A DNA stretch of 44,282 nt from Salibacterium aidingense DSM 18341 (GTDB taxonomy: Bacteria > Bacillota > Bacilli > Bacillales > Marinococcaceae): contig NZ_AUCI01000027.1 in the NCBI RefSeq assembly GCF_000429685.1, forward strand, positions 1 through 44,282. Reading direction: 5' to 3'. Positions 24,692 through 34,457 of this stretch are shown here, in pieces (the stretch's first letter is position 1; each line of letters opens with the position of its first letter). A model generated the notes under the pieces. That model did no database searches, was not told where the DNA came from, and was given only the letters and a program-made list of their open reading frames with translations. The position numbers were made by a program, and so were the translations under genes.

Positions 24692-26398
24692 CTATTCACG
24701 CCATTCCCACTGCTCTTTGAGAACTTCTGCACGCGGACCGATGCCTTCTTCCATTTCCACAGGATATTCGCGGTGCCATTCCATAAAGGTGCCGTCCCGT
24801 TCCAAAATAGTGATCCTATAGGTTTGGCCTTCCTCCTTTTCAAAACGGATCTCATATTCCCCGAAATCCGGATGGTCGTTTTCATTCACTACTTCCAGAT
24901 TAACCTCATCCAGTTCTGCGTAATCATGAACTTCCTGTACGACATCTTCCAGCGTAACCCCTTCTTCTTTTCCATAGGAAGGATAAATAAACCGCCATAC
25001 CGGTTCTTCTGTCGGTTCCGTCTCTTCGCTGAAAGCGGCGGAGACAAGCACACCGTCTGCAGCCCCGGAAGACGTATTCTCCACTTCAAAATGTTCCGGT
25101 ATATACGTTGTGAATGGCATGCCGGGTTCATCCATCAGCTTGAAAGTGTCCTCTTCCTCCATGCCTTCTACTTCAATCGTAAAATCCCGGCTTATTGGAC
25201 GGGAGCTGCCTTCTTCTGGTTCAAACGCATCCCATGGCACGGTGAATGAAGGAATACCGGCCGCATAGGGTCCGATTTCATAGGGCTGAAAATAGACGGC
25301 TGGACCTTCTTCTGTCACATAAAACTGATCTGTCTCCGGATCAATGCCTTCAAATCCGACAATCAAATCAAAATTTGTTCCTTCATCCGGCACGCCTGAT
25401 CTTACTCTCTCATTAATAATCGATTCATAATCCACATCATCAGAAAATAGGTCCTGCAATTCTACTTTATCCCCTGTGTCCGGGTTAAACGTATAGGCAG
25501 TATCATGACTCATCCCATGGGCTCCGCCGGTAAACTCGTATTGTTCAAACACGATACTCAAGTAGTCGCCGCTGTTCTGCTCCACCCGGTAGGTTTCCTG
25601 ATACTCATAAGCATCCGCCAGGTCTTCGTTTGGCTCTTCCCCGGCAAGCTCCATCACCTTTTCCTGCTCTGCTGCAGACTGGCGGGCGTGTTCCTGAAAA
25701 ACCTTATTTATGTTCTCCTGACTTGACGCTTTAAGTCCAGTAACTTTTGGATAATAAATATTCTCTGTTTCCTTCTGTGGAAGAATGGCATAGTCCGCAC
25801 GGAACGACTCCTCCTCCGCTCTAGTTAGAAATACACCAAACTGCGAGCGGGTTACTTCTTCCGAGGGATGGAACGTTAAATCCTCGTATCCCGTCGTTAA
25901 CCGATGCGCTCCAAGCAGACTGATTTCCTTATAGGCCCAATAGTCCACAGGGACATCCTTATAATCTGCTGTTTCTTCTCCGTCCAGCTCATAAGCCCTG
26001 GTTAAAATAGCGGCCATTTGCGCACGCGTCAGAGAATCATTCGGGTGAAACGCTTCTCCCTCGGAAAAAAATCCGGCTTCTACCGCCGCGGCAATTGCCG
26101 GGTAGGCGCTGTCTCCTTCCTCCACATCGTCAAAAGACACCGGCGCAGGATCTTCTGTATCCAAATTGTGAACCCGCGCCAGCGTCCGAGCTGCCTGGGA
26201 ACGAGTGATGTCCTCATTAACTCCGAAGGTTCCATCTTCATAACCTGTTATCATTTCGTGGTCCGCTAAGTATCCTATTTCTTCTTCTGCCCAAAACCCC
26301 TGCGAAACGTCCGAAAAGGAAGCTGCCGCAGCGGCGGACGGCTGAGAAATAAACACCGCGGCCAAAGCTGCTGCGGCAATCCCCAGATATTTTTTCAT
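24692..26398 (-). CDS. S-layer-homology surface protein with RsiV/PdaC-like DUF4163-DUF3298 region
   Basis: 568 aa. Signal peptide (residues 1-26), three SLH repeats (about 27-200; DVSQGFWAEEEIGYLADHEM, YPAIAAAVEAGFF, YWAYKEISLLGAHR), then a domain at about 210-395 with YQETYRVEQNSGDYLSIVF, TGGAHGMSHDTAYTFNP and VYFQPYEIGPYAAG, the pattern of DUF4163/DUF3298 found in RsiV and PdaC. A C-terminal ~150-residue acidic domain is unrecognised. SLH repeats bind pyruvylated wall polymers, so the protein sits on the wall outside. Very acidic composition suits high salt. It lies directly upstream of the ECF sigma/clpP operon but has its own terminator. Confidence 0.88.
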   Translation of the reverse strand: MKKYLGIAAAALAAVFISQPSAAAAASFSDVSQGFWAEEEIGYLADHEMITGYEDGTFGVNEDITRSQAARTLARVHNLDTEDPAPVSFDDVEEGDSAYPAIAAAVEAGFFSEGEAFHPNDSLTRAQMAAILTRAYELDGEETADYKDVPVDYWAYKEISLLGAHRLTTGYEDLTFHPSEEVTRSQFGVFLTRAEEESFRADYAILPQKETENIYYPKVTGLKASSQENINKVFQEHARQSAAEQEKVMELAGEEPNEDLADAYEYQETYRVEQNSGDYLSIVFEQYEFTGGAHGMSHDTAYTFNPDTGDKVELQDLFSDDVDYESIINERVRSGVPDEGTNFDLIVGFEGIDPETDQFYVTEEGPAVYFQPYEIGPYAAGIPSFTVPWDAFEPEEGSSRPISRDFTIEVEGMEEEDTFKLMDEPGMPFTTYIPEHFEVENTSSGAADGVLVSAAFSEETEPTEEPVWRFIYPSYGKEEGVTLEDVVQEVHDYAELDEVNLEVVNENDHPDFGEYEIRFEKEEGQTYRITILERDGTFMEWHREYPVEMEEGIGPRAEVLKEQWEWRE

Positions 26399-26834
26399 TA
26401 TGACCCCATCCTTTATTTATAAGTCTTTGTTTCTATTTTACATGATAATCCATTGTAACGTGGAGACATTTCATTATTTTTTCCATCATCAAGTTCTTAG
26501 CGGAAGCATGATGCCTCCCCTTCCCTTTCTAATAGGAAATGAATTTTTTCTTATTAAATCTTTACCAATAGAAAGACTTTTCCAACAAAAATCTGACATT
26601 ATTGCCTTGGCTTTTACAGCTGCAGGGATCAGCTGGTTTCCAATGTTTATCTCCTTAAAGTATTAATCCGCGCCAGCCGTCCTGCGCTTTTTTGTGGCAG
26701 ACGATTGAATCCGTTATGCCATTCATTAACTTGATTGGATGCATCATCCTTGCTTTCGTGATTTTATATTGTTGGAATAAAAAGAAAAGATAAAGTAAAC
26801 CTTTTTTCAATGGGTTTCTCGTGTATAAGGCAGC
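26399..26834. other. AT-rich intergenic region, no firm gene
   Basis: A plus-strand frame of 88 codons (26400-26666) starts at the edge of the SLH start region, lacks a ribosome site and resembles nothing known. A 24-codon frame from ATG 26716 encodes one hydrophobic helix with a basic tail (NKKKR) but also lacks a ribosome site. Neither is called as a gene. Confidence 0.35.
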
Positions 26835-27794
26835 TTACTGCTGGAGGATCTCTTTAGCTATCCGTCTATAAGACTCCTCCCGTTCTTCCGGAGAAAGAAT
26901 GGTGGAAATGATCATGATTTCATCGGTTCCATAATTTGTTTGACAGGCGATCAGCTGTTCTTTTATTTCCGCAGGATTTCCGACCATCATGTGTTGTCTC
27001 ATTTCCGCCATTCTCTTTTTTTCTTCTTGTGTCAAAGGAGAAGTGTCTTCTTTTCGAATCGACCACTTGCATGATTCATACGCGATATTTTCCGCTTGTT
27101 CTGAAGTTTGGGCACAAACAGCTGAAACTGCGACAATCACTCTGGATTCCTCTCCCAGCTTTCTCGGGATAAAATGATCACGGTACTGCTGTACTATCCC
27201 AGCTCCGTCCTTGTCACTCATAAATTGGGCAAAAGCATACGCCGTCCCGCATTCAGCGGCAAGCATTGCACTTTTTCTACTGGTTCCAAGCATCCAGGGA
27301 GCCGGTGCCGCCTCCGGTACGGGAGACGCAGACAACGGGGCATGTTCATTGGGAGACGGATACTTATCATCTATAAACTGGAGCAGTTCTCTGGTCAACT
27401 CCGGCATCTTCCCTGCATTTTGTAAAAAGTTATCCGATAGCGCATTGGCTGCCTCTGCCGAGCCGCCCGGCGCCCGGCCGATGCCGAGATCGATGCGGCC
27501 GGGAAACAATGTAGCAAGCATATTATGTATCTCTGCCACTTTATACGGTTTATAATATGGAAGCAGGACGGCGCCTGTGCCAAGACGGATGGTACTGGTA
27601 TGGGCTCCAATATAGGGCAGCGTCACTTCCGGAACGGAACCCGCAATTCCATCGAGGTCATGATGTTCTGTCATCCAAAAACGGGTATACCCCAGGTTTT
27701 CTGCCAGCCGGGCCAACTCCACCGACTGATTCAGAGCATCCCCCGGCGTCTGGCCGGAAGGGACCGGGGATGGATCAAGAATACTTAATTTCAC
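26835..27794 (-). CDS. Luciferase-like (LLM) flavin-dependent oxidoreductase
   Basis: 319 aa. Family segments: LSILDPSPVPSG at the start, RFWMTEHHDLDGIAGSVPE, IRLGTGAVLLPYYKPYKVAE, FPGRIDLGIGRAPGG and MVGNPAEIKEQL. These place it in the bacterial-luciferase-like group 1 common in Bacillus (YceB/YvbT-type), which use reduced flavin; substrate unknown. Start is GTG 27794 with AAGGAAG upstream; it lies 16 bp after the HAD gene and is probably cotranscribed with it. No flavin reductase neighbour is present, though the azoreductase gene is 4 kb away. Confidence 0.87.
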   Translation of the reverse strand: MKLSILDPSPVPSGQTPGDALNQSVELARLAENLGYTRFWMTEHHDLDGIAGSVPEVTLPYIGAHTSTIRLGTGAVLLPYYKPYKVAEIHNMLATLFPGRIDLGIGRAPGGSAEAANALSDNFLQNAGKMPELTRELLQFIDDKYPSPNEHAPLSASPVPEAAPAPWMLGTSRKSAMLAAECGTAYAFAQFMSDKDGAGIVQQYRDHFIPRKLGEESRVIVAVSAVCAQTSEQAENIAYESCKWSIRKEDTSPLTQEEKKRMAEMRQHMMVGNPAEIKEQLIACQTNYGTDEIMIISTILSPEEREESYRRIAKEILQQ

Positions 27795-27810
27795 AATCAG
27801 CTTCCTTTCC

Positions 27811-28434
27811 TTATTCCAACATGATATCAGTTATATCTTGCGGCACTGCGAAGTAATATGCTGGATCAAAACCTTCAGACGTCGCGGCGCCCCATCCTGC
27901 TAATCCAAAGTCGACACCGGCTGCCCGGGCGCACTGGCGGTCATAGATCGAGTCTCCAATGTATACTGCTTCTTGCGGTACGGCATGCAACGCTTTCAGA
28001 CAAGCAAATAACGGTTCGGGATGGGGTTTATGTTTTTCTGTATCATCGGCACAGATCATGTAGTGAAAATAGTCGTTCAGCCCGTATGGCTCAAATTCAT
28101 CCCTCAGCTCCTGCCTCGTCTTCGAGGTAACAATGGCTGTTTTTTCTGCTTTAGCTGACGCTTCTTTCACTACCTCTTTCATTCCTGGAAACAAGATAAC
28201 ATGGTGAGCATAAGCTTTTGCCCGTTGGGACCAGGCCTCATGAACCCGCTCCGCGTCTATTATGCCAAGTCTCTGCAGGGCTTCTTCTCCCGGTATGCCA
28301 AGAGCAAACCGCAAGTTATCTTTTTTATACTCCATTCCCTTCTGTTCGAAAAGAGTCTCCTGTAACGACTGAAGAATCGCTGCCTCCGTATCAATAATCG
28401 TACCGTCCACATCAAAAATGATACAATTGTACAC
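27811..28434 (-). CDS. HAD-superfamily phosphatase (PGP/PpaX-like)
   Basis: 207 aa. HAD motif I FDVDGTIIDTE (residues 8-18), helical cap about 20-80, motif II TAIVTSKTR, motif III Lys in EKHKPHPEPL, motif IV YIGDSIYDRQCA. This order is typical of phosphoglycolate phosphatase/PpaX-like enzymes that hydrolyse small phosphate esters or pyrophosphate. Start is GTG 28434, 8 nt after AGGAGG. Probably in an operon with the downstream luciferase-like gene. Substrate not determined. Confidence 0.87.
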   Translation of the reverse strand: MYNCIIFDVDGTIIDTEAAILQSLQETLFEQKGMEYKKDNLRFALGIPGEEALQRLGIIDAERVHEAWSQRAKAYAHHVILFPGMKEVVKEASAKAEKTAIVTSKTRQELRDEFEPYGLNDYFHYMICADDTEKHKPHPEPLFACLKALHAVPQEAVYIGDSIYDRQCARAAGVDFGLAGWGAATSEGFDPAYYFAVPQDITDIMLE

Positions 28435-28592
28435 AACATTTTCCTCCTCCTGCCGTTTTTTATCATTGTATCCGAATAGTAAAGATGTGGGAATACATTC
28501 TTTTATTGAAATAATTATGCCAATGCTGCAGAAATGATATGATAAATGAGGATAGAAGAAGAGGATAGTATGTGGGAAGAGGAGGAAGAGCG

Positions 28593-29015
28593 TTGAAAAA
28601 CAGAAAAGCGGAAAAAATTCTAGTTATCTGCGGTATCATCCTTTTTATCATTGGTGCCGGATTTGTTTTTCTATTCGGAACCGTGATTACCAATACTGAT
28701 TTTGAAACCTTTTTGAACCAAGCGGTACAGAAGGAAACGGGCCAGGACATCCCCGCTGAAGAGTTTGAAGGTTTTTTTGAACAGGCTCAGTCTATCAATT
28801 ACGGTCTTCATACCGGCTTGATGCTCTTGATTGCTGCCGTTGGTGTGGTCGCATTGTTCACCCGAAACAGCAGCCTATTGTCCGGTATTTTCCTGCTGGC
28901 CGGTGCCGGGACCACCGTTATTATCTTCTGGTGGATGATGCTGCCGTTTCTCCCCGCCCTGCTTTATTTCATCGCCGGTTTGATGTTTTTATTGAGAAAA
29001 CCACAGGCGGCTTGA
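28593..29015 (+). CDS. Small membrane protein, DUF4064-like
   Basis: 140 aa from TTG 28593, chosen because AGGAGG lies 7 nt upstream; a GTG at 28572 precedes that site. Four hydrophobic segments, at about residues 8-30, 69-86, 91-110 and 114-131, with an extracytoplasmic acidic loop (TDFETFLNQAVQKETGQD in part) between the first and second. The layout resembles DUF4064 proteins of Firmicutes; function unknown. It is divergent from the HAD gene and followed by a strong 16-bp hairpin at 29039-29078. Confidence 0.7.
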   Translation: MKNRKAEKILVICGIILFIIGAGFVFLFGTVITNTDFETFLNQAVQKETGQDIPAEEFEGFFEQAQSINYGLHTGLMLLIAAVGVVALFTRNSSLLSGIFLLAGAGTTVIIFWWMMLPFLPALLYFIAGLMFLLRKPQAA

Positions 29016-29038
29016 GGCCATTCCCTCCCCCGCTTTTT

Positions 29039-29078
29039 AAAATAGTGGTCTCCACCTTTATATGGAGACCACTATTTT
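29039..29078. terminator. Bidirectional terminator hairpin
   Basis: Perfect 16-bp stem with 8-nt loop (arms 29039-29054 and 29063-29078, core TAGTGGTCTCCA / TGGAGACCACTA) flanked by A and T runs. It resembles the arms of the hairpins at 39978-40091. Confidence 0.8.
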
Positions 29079-29164
29079 CATTTTTTCTTTTTGCCGCCAC
29101 CTCCAAACAGAAATGGAAGCCACGAACCGGTTTTATTCTTTCTCTAGTGTCTTCTAAACTTAAA

Positions 29165-29203
29165 TAAAGGACACTGCAGGAAAGAATTTCACCCGCAATG
29201 TCC
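29165..29203 (-). terminator. Terminator of the DrrAB-type operon
   Basis: In the minus direction GGACATTGCGGG pairs with CCTGCAGTGTCC (12 bp with two G-U pairs) and is followed by UUUAUUU, 18 bp after the permease stop codon. The pairing works only as minus-strand RNA. Confidence 0.65.
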
Positions 29204-29220
29204 TCCATTCTGCATGCTTT

Positions 29221-30051
29221 CTATTTCCGATAGTACAAATACATTGTCAGCGGCGCGAAGATGGCAACAAGCACCGCCGATACGAGCAGGACCCACCCAA
29301 CATCCGCCATTGCTGCAGAGCCTTCCATAAACCCACGAACTGCTACGACAAGCATCGAAACGGGATTTATCTCCACAATCGGCTGAAGCCAGCCCGGCAT
29401 CGTTTGCGGATCAACAAATACGTTACTGATGAATGTTAAAGGAAACAGCACCATCATGCTGGCTCCCATCAATGATTTTTCAGAGCGCATGATGATACCC
29501 AGCGTCGTCCAGATCCAGGACAAGCTGAACGAGAAAACAAGTAAAATGGCCACTCCCAGAAGGACGCCGATCACTCCGCCTTCAGGCCGGAACCCGAGAA
29601 TCAGCCCAAGCGTAATCATGATCGCAGAAGCGGCAGTGTACCGTACTAAATCAACCAGCAGAGCACCCACCAGGACAGAAGGACGCCAGATCGGGAGGGT
29701 ACGGAAACGGTCGAATACGCCTTTCGTTATATCGTTATTCAATTCAACTCCCGTATACATGGTGATCATAACGACAGTCAATACCAATACTCCGGGCAGG
29801 ACGAACTGAAGGTATTCAGCTGTAGAACCCGCAATCGCCCCGCCGAACATATACGTGAACATCAACAGAAAGATAATAGGAAAAGCCGTGATATCAAATA
29901 ACTGTTCGGGAACATATTTGATTTTCAGCAGACTCCTTCCCCCAAATGTCAAGGACGCTGAAACAGGACTTGCTTTTGGCGGACGTTCCCGCGAGGCTAA
30001 AGCTGACTGCAAGGCTTCTCTCTGATCTACAGGTTCCATGTTTTTACTCAT
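29221..30051 (-). CDS. ABC-2 type permease (DrrB-like)
   Basis: 276 aa with six membrane spans (about 57-270) and a hydrophilic N-terminal ~45 residues. Typical ABC-2/DrrB features: [20 protein letters not shown], and [16 protein letters not shown] before the last span. It forms the membrane channel for the ATPase encoded just upstream; the start overlaps the ATPase stop by 4 nt (ATGA), so translation is coupled. DrrAB systems export hydrophobic drugs such as anthracyclines; the true substrate is unknown. Confidence 0.9.
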   Translation of the reverse strand: MSKNMEPVDQREALQSALASRERPPKASPVSASLTFGGRSLLKIKYVPEQLFDITAFPIIFLLMFTYMFGGAIAGSTAEYLQFVLPGVLVLTVVMITMYTGVELNNDITKGVFDRFRTLPIWRPSVLVGALLVDLVRYTAASAIMITLGLILGFRPEGGVIGVLLGVAILLVFSFSLSWIWTTLGIIMRSEKSLMGASMMVLFPLTFISNVFVDPQTMPGWLQPIVEINPVSMLVVAVRGFMEGSAAMADVGWVLLVSAVLVAIFAPLTMYLYYRK

Positions 30052-31037
30052 CCCTGTGCCTCCGTTTCCTCATTTTCTGTTGTTTCCGCGGCCTCCGCTG
30101 TTCTTCCGGTCAACGTCAAAAATACTTCATCCAGACTGGGCTGGCCCAGGGAGAAATCAGAAACGGCAATTCCTTCGCGTTCCAATTCTCCTATCGCATG
30201 AGCCGCTCGATTTACATCATTGACCCACGTGGAGAGAGCCGATGGATCGGAAGCCAACTCCACAACGGTACCAAGCTTTCTTCCTAATACCTGTTTAGCC
30301 AGCTCCCTTGTCTCCGGATGAAACAAACGAACGTGAAGTTTTCCGGAACCCACCGATGATTTCAATTCTCCGCTTGTTCCCTCTGCAATCACTTTTCCCT
30401 GATCGATGACCGCGATTCGGTCCGCAAGCTGATCCGCTTCCTCCAAATACTGTGTTGTCAGTAAAACGGTGGTCCCAGCATCTACAAGCATCCGGACTAT
30501 ATCCCACACTTGATTACGGCTTCGAGGATCCAGCCCTGTTGTTGGTTCATCCAAAAACAGGACATCTGGCGTGACGACGATACTGGCGGCAATATCAAGA
30601 CGACGCTGCATCCCGCCGGAATAGGTCTTCACCTGTTTTTTGGCCGCTTCCCCCAGCCCGAACGCATAAAGCAGTTCTTTGGCACGTTTTTTAGCTTCCG
30701 GCTTCGTATATCCCATCAACCGGCCGAGCATCACCAGATTTTCCATACCGGACAAGTCTTTATCCACGGATGCGAACTGACCGGTCATGCTGATCCTGGC
30801 CCGCACCTGATCCGCCTCCTCCACGATATCATGCCCAAACACCCTGGCCCGGCCTGCACTTGGCTGAAGCAGCGTCGCAAGCATCCGGATCGTAGTTGTT
30901 TTCCCAGCACCATTTGGGCCGAGCACTCCATAAACTGTTCCTTTAGGGACCGTCAGATCTGCCCCGTCCACCGCCCGGGTCTCCCCAAATGTCTTTACTA
31001 AACCTTCCGCTTCAATGGCATACGTTTGCTGTTCCAT
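30048..31037 (-). CDS. ABC transporter ATP-binding protein (DrrA-like)
   Basis: 329 aa. Walker [13 protein letters not shown]-loop region, signature [12 protein letters not shown], Walker [18 protein letters not shown], switch His replaced by Gln in [16 protein letters not shown], as is normal for DrrA proteins. A C-terminal ~90-residue extension ends near [17 protein letters not shown], another DrrA hallmark. ATG 31037 ([12 protein letters not shown]) follows GGGGGA; an upstream GTG at 31064 is less likely. Powers export with the overlapping permease gene. Confidence 0.93.
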   Translation of the reverse strand: MEQQTYAIEAEGLVKTFGETRAVDGADLTVPKGTVYGVLGPNGAGKTTTIRMLATLLQPSAGRARVFGHDIVEEADQVRARISMTGQFASVDKDLSGMENLVMLGRLMGYTKPEAKKRAKELLYAFGLGEAAKKQVKTYSGGMQRRLDIAASIVVTPDVLFLDEPTTGLDPRSRNQVWDIVRMLVDAGTTVLLTTQYLEEADQLADRIAVIDQGKVIAEGTSGELKSSVGSGKLHVRLFHPETRELAKQVLGRKLGTVVELASDPSALSTWVNDVNRAAHAIGELEREGIAVSDFSLGQPSLDEVFLTLTGRTAEAAETTENEETEAQG

Positions 31038-31194
31038 GTCTTTTCCCCCATTCTCTCGCTTCACTGATATAAGGTGTACGCAGGCCGCCGCTGTCAGAAA
31101 GAAACATATATCTTCATATTATCAGATTCGAGACAAAAAACTTCTTTTCTATTGCGTTTTTTGAAAAACTTAACGAAAAGCAGGTGCCCTCTCA

Positions 31195-31815
31195 TCAAAA
31201 TCCAGCTGCTGTTTCTTCGGCCTGACGGAGCCCCTCTTCAATAATGACCTGCTTCGTCTCCGGAAATTGATGATGTCCCTCTATAATGACCGGGGAAATA
31301 TTAGTAATCCCAAAAAAATTCAGCTGATTTCGAACAAAATTGACGGCCATTTCGTAACGGTCGTCTTCTTCATAAACGCCGCCTCTTGCATTTAATAATA
31401 CCGCTTTTTTATCAGACAACAATCCCACCTGCCCTTCTTCGGTATATTTGAAAGTTTTACCGGGATGATGCATGAAATCAAAGTACGAATGAAGAACAGC
31501 GGGAACGGTTAAATTCCACAGTGGAAAAGCGATCACTATTTTGTCCGCCGCTGTAAATTGTTTCAAATGCCGGACAACAATGTCACGGACTCTCTGTTCC
31601 TGTTCTGTCAACTCCTGTTGACGAGCTGATTTGGCATTGCTTTTAATCATAACAGAACCCAAATAGGGCAGCTCTTCTTCATACAAATCGACCTCTTCCA
31701 CCATATCTTCAGGATGGGTTTGCCGATATTTTCTTAAAAAAGTGTAGTAAAGTTTCATACTCACCGATTCTTCTTCTGAACGGTCACTGGCTTTCACAAA
31801 TAAAATACGGGCCAT
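31195..31815 (-). CDS. azoR: FMN-dependent NADH-azoreductase (AzoR family)
   Basis: 206 aa flavodoxin-like protein. AzoR features: [20 protein letters not shown] at the start, [34 protein letters not shown] and [15 protein letters not shown]. AzoR enzymes reduce azo dyes and quinones with NADH and FMN and protect from thiol or quinone stress. GGAGGG lies 7 nt before ATG 31815; the frame runs to 31854. It lies downstream of the response-regulator gene but behind a terminator, so it is adjacent rather than clearly in one operon. B. subtilis similarly has a flavin azoreductase gene beside the yhcYZ kinase/regulator pair. Confidence 0.9.
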   Translation of the reverse strand: MARILFVKASDRSEEESVSMKLYYTFLRKYRQTHPEDMVEEVDLYEEELPYLGSVMIKSNAKSARQQELTEQEQRVRDIVVRHLKQFTAADKIVIAFPLWNLTVPAVLHSYFDFMHHPGKTFKYTEEGQVGLLSDKKAVLLNARGGVYEEDDRYEMAVNFVRNQLNFFGITNISPVIIEGHHQFPETKQVIIEEGLRQAEETAAGF

Positions 31816-31902
31816 TTTTATTCCCTCCATGATGTTTTTATTTACAATGTTCATTTTATATAATTGTTAAATTATTACATCCTTCAACGGATGGAAAAAG
31901 GC

Positions 31903-31938
31903 GTAAAAAAAAGGTCTTACCCTAAACTAAGACCTTGT
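31903..31938 (-). terminator. Terminator after the response regulator gene
   Basis: AAGGTCTTA / TAAGACCTT stem (31911-31919 and 31928-31936) with eight U residues on the minus-strand side, about 25 bp after the regulator stop codon. Confidence 0.8.
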
Positions 31939-31960
31939 TCTACGACCTTGGTATGAATGG

Positions 31961-32599
31961 TTAATCGAACCAATTGTTTTTTATGGCGAAAAGCGCAGCC
32001 TGCGTACGATCCTGTACCTCCATTTTACCGAGAATGTTGGTCACATGCGTTTTTACCGTTTTTTCTGAAATATAAAGCGCCGCGGCAATCTCCTTATTAC
32101 TGAGTCCTAACGTTATTTGTTCCAGTACGTTCTGTTCACGCGGTGTCAGAATGGAGAAATTTTTCCCTGCTTCCTCTTCCGTCGATACGTGAGAAATCAG
32201 TTGATTGGTCACCTGAGGATGCAGCGTGCGGGTTCCATCCATTGCTGCTTTTATCGTCTCTGCCAGTACTTCCGGTTCCACATCCTTCAATTGATATCCA
32301 ATCGCTCCAGCTTTCAATGCAGGAACGACAGATTCCCGATCTGAAAAGCTGGTAAGGATAATTACTTTTACCTCAGGAGCAATTTGTTTGATTTTATGTG
32401 TCGCTTCAATCCCATCCATTCCGGGCATGACCACATCCATCAGCACCACGTCTGGGTTGAGCGTCTGGACTTTCTCTAATGCTTCTTCTCCGTCCTGGGC
32501 CTGGTCTACGATTTCTATATCCGGCTGGGTTTGAAGAAAAAAGCGCAGCCCCTTCAGCACAACAAGGTGATCATCGACAACGAGTACTTTAATTCTCAT
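31961..32599 (-). CDS. NarL/LuxR-family response regulator
   Basis: 212 aa. Receiver domain at residues ~3-118 with acidic pair in VVDDH, phosphoacceptor Asp in VVLMDVVMPGMDG (about 54), Thr in ILTSFSD and Lys in GYQLKD. LuxR-type HTH at the C-terminus (LTPREQNVLEQITLGLSNKE, then YISEKTVKTHVTNILGKM). Start ATG 32599 overlaps the kinase stop by 11 nt, so the pair is translationally coupled. Closest general type: B. subtilis YhcZ/LiaR. Targets unknown; the azoreductase next door is a candidate. Confidence 0.92.
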   Translation of the reverse strand: MRIKVLVVDDHLVVLKGLRFFLQTQPDIEIVDQAQDGEEALEKVQTLNPDVVLMDVVMPGMDGIEATHKIKQIAPEVKVIILTSFSDRESVVPALKAGAIGYQLKDVEPEVLAETIKAAMDGTRTLHPQVTNQLISHVSTEEEAGKNFSILTPREQNVLEQITLGLSNKEIAAALYISEKTVKTHVTNILGKMEVQDRTQAALFAIKNNWFD

Positions 32600-34277
32600 A
32601 TGTACCACCACTTTCATAAGGGATTACTACTGTGATGATGGTGCCGCTTCCTGCCTCACTGCGAATGTCCACTCGACCGTTTAGTTCAGATGCTCTTTCT
32701 TTCATACTAGCCATCCCGAGGGAATTGAATGGGTTCACCTTCTCTGGAACAAAACCTCGTCCCCGATCCATAATGATCATTTTTATCTCTTTTTCTTTCT
32801 TTTCAATCCGCAGCCAGGCCCGATTTGTGTCCGCATGTTTACTAATATTATTCAACGCTTCCTGTCCAATTTGACAAAAAACTTTTTCTATTGTTTTCGG
32901 AAGAGAAGGCGTTTCTTTCATTTGCATGGTTAAGCGTATGTCGAGTTGTTCTGCATATTCTGTTACCGTTCTTAAAAGACCCCGGGCTTCTCCATATGGC
33001 CGCAGCTGCCATATAAGCGTCCGCATTTCGGTCAAAGCATTCTGGGCAAGGGTACCGATGTCTTCAGCGGCCTCCCAGGTCTGGGAATTGTTCTCCTTTG
33101 CCAGCATTTCTTTGAGTCCCCGGGACATCAACGAAAGGGAGAATAATTTTTGATTGACTGAATCATGGAGATCCCGGGCCAGGCGGTTCCGTTCTTCCGC
33201 TAAAAGCAGACCCTGCCACTCTTCATAGAGGCGTATTTTTTCCATAACTAATGAAATATGGTCCGCCAGCACCTCCAGAATATCAAGCTCCACGCTGTTA
33301 AAATCCTCGTTATCTCTTCCTATAAATAGCATCCCTATCCTATAGTATTCTTCATGAATATCACGAACTTTTAACGGCAGCCCTGCAGAGTAAGGAGATT
33401 GTTTCATAAAGGATAAAATGGGGTCATTCCCTTCATTAAAACAGATACATTGTTCCTCTGCGGATCTCGTGAGTAACGCTTTTACCATTTCTTCATCCTC
33501 CAAAGAGAGCGGCTTGTCCATCAAATGGGGGCTGCCTCTATGATAGGAAGAACGCAGTCTTAATCCATTTTCCTGTTTTAATATAACTGCCGATTCGGGC
33601 CAGCCAAAGTGTACACTGATTTGTTCCACAATGGAAGTCAGCAGTTTGTCCCAATCCGTGACCTTCCATATATAGCGGGTTACTTCATTGGCGCTTGTAT
33701 AATAATCCACGATATAACGGGACATATGATCCACGGCCTGTTTTTCTTTCTGTTCATACAATCTGGTCCGTTCTACAGCGGTGCCAATCTGTAACGCAAT
33801 CGATTCCAGAAGGGCGAGTTCCTCTTCATTGAAATGTTCCTTGCCTGGTGATCCCACATTTAGTACGCCCAGCCGCTCGCCGCGAACCGTAATCGGAACA
33901 GTGGCATGGTGGGTTAAATTATGGGTATCCCCTTCAGCGTATTTCACCGCATTATGAAGCCTTTCACATTCAATAATATTGACCGCCTGGCTCAACTGTC
34001 CACTCCAGTACAGACCCAGGCAGTAACAGACACTTTCCCGCATCGGGGCTTTATTATCCCTGGCAAGAGCCGGCGGGAGGTTATGGTCGGCTATATGTTC
34101 ATACTCCGGCTCATCCTCCGCCAGAAAAATCCATCCCGCCTCTAATTGGGTCAGCTCCAGGAGTTTTTCCAAAGTGCTCTGCAGCATCTCCTTCATACTA
34201 TCACTTTCGTTTAATGTTTCCGCAATCGTTTTGAGAATCAAAAGCTCCTCATAATGCTGGTCGTTTTCCGCAGCCAT
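32589..34277 (-). CDS. GAF-domain sensor histidine kinase (NarL-partner, HisKA_3 type)
   Basis: 562 aa from ATG 34277, which has AGGAGG 8 nt upstream. Two GAF domains (about 25-185 and 220-380), then the HisKA_3 dimerisation box RNRLARDLHDSVNQKLFS with the phosphorylated His, and an HATPase_c domain (QEALNNISKHA, MDRGRGF, LGMASMKERA). No membrane span is seen, so it senses a cytoplasmic signal such as redox state or a small ligand. The frame is open for 60 more codons upstream (to 34457) without a ribosome site. It phosphorylates the overlapping downstream regulator. Confidence 0.9.
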   Translation of the reverse strand: MAAENDQHYEELLILKTIAETLNESDSMKEMLQSTLEKLLELTQLEAGWIFLAEDEPEYEHIADHNLPPALARDNKAPMRESVCYCLGLYWSGQLSQAVNIIECERLHNAVKYAEGDTHNLTHHATVPITVRGERLGVLNVGSPGKEHFNEEELALLESIALQIGTAVERTRLYEQKEKQAVDHMSRYIVDYYTSANEVTRYIWKVTDWDKLLTSIVEQISVHFGWPESAVILKQENGLRLRSSYHRGSPHLMDKPLSLEDEEMVKALLTRSAEEQCICFNEGNDPILSFMKQSPYSAGLPLKVRDIHEEYYRIGMLFIGRDNEDFNSVELDILEVLADHISLVMEKIRLYEEWQGLLLAEERNRLARDLHDSVNQKLFSLSLMSRGLKEMLAKENNSQTWEAAEDIGTLAQNALTEMRTLIWQLRPYGEARGLLRTVTEYAEQLDIRLTMQMKETPSLPKTIEKVFCQIGQEALNNISKHADTNRAWLRIEKKEKEIKMIIMDRGRGFVPEKVNPFNSLGMASMKERASELNGRVDIRSEAGSGTIITVVIPYESGGTYEN

Positions 34278-34457
34278 CTGTTTTTCCTCCTGTATGTTGG
34301 AGATTTTACTCTTTACTTCTTCCCGATAGCCAATCGATAATCCTGTTTCCAGTTTAGAAATTTGACTTTCCGTTAAGATGCCGCTATACTTAATCGTGGT
34401 CCTTATCCCTACTGTAAGGACGGATACAATCATCCACTTTTTTAACCCTCTCGTCAT

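Noticed and set aside
26400-26666. 88-codon plus-strand frame upstream of the SLH gene
   Set aside because: Starts in the opposite gene's ribosome-site region, lacks its own ribosome site and shows no known domain.
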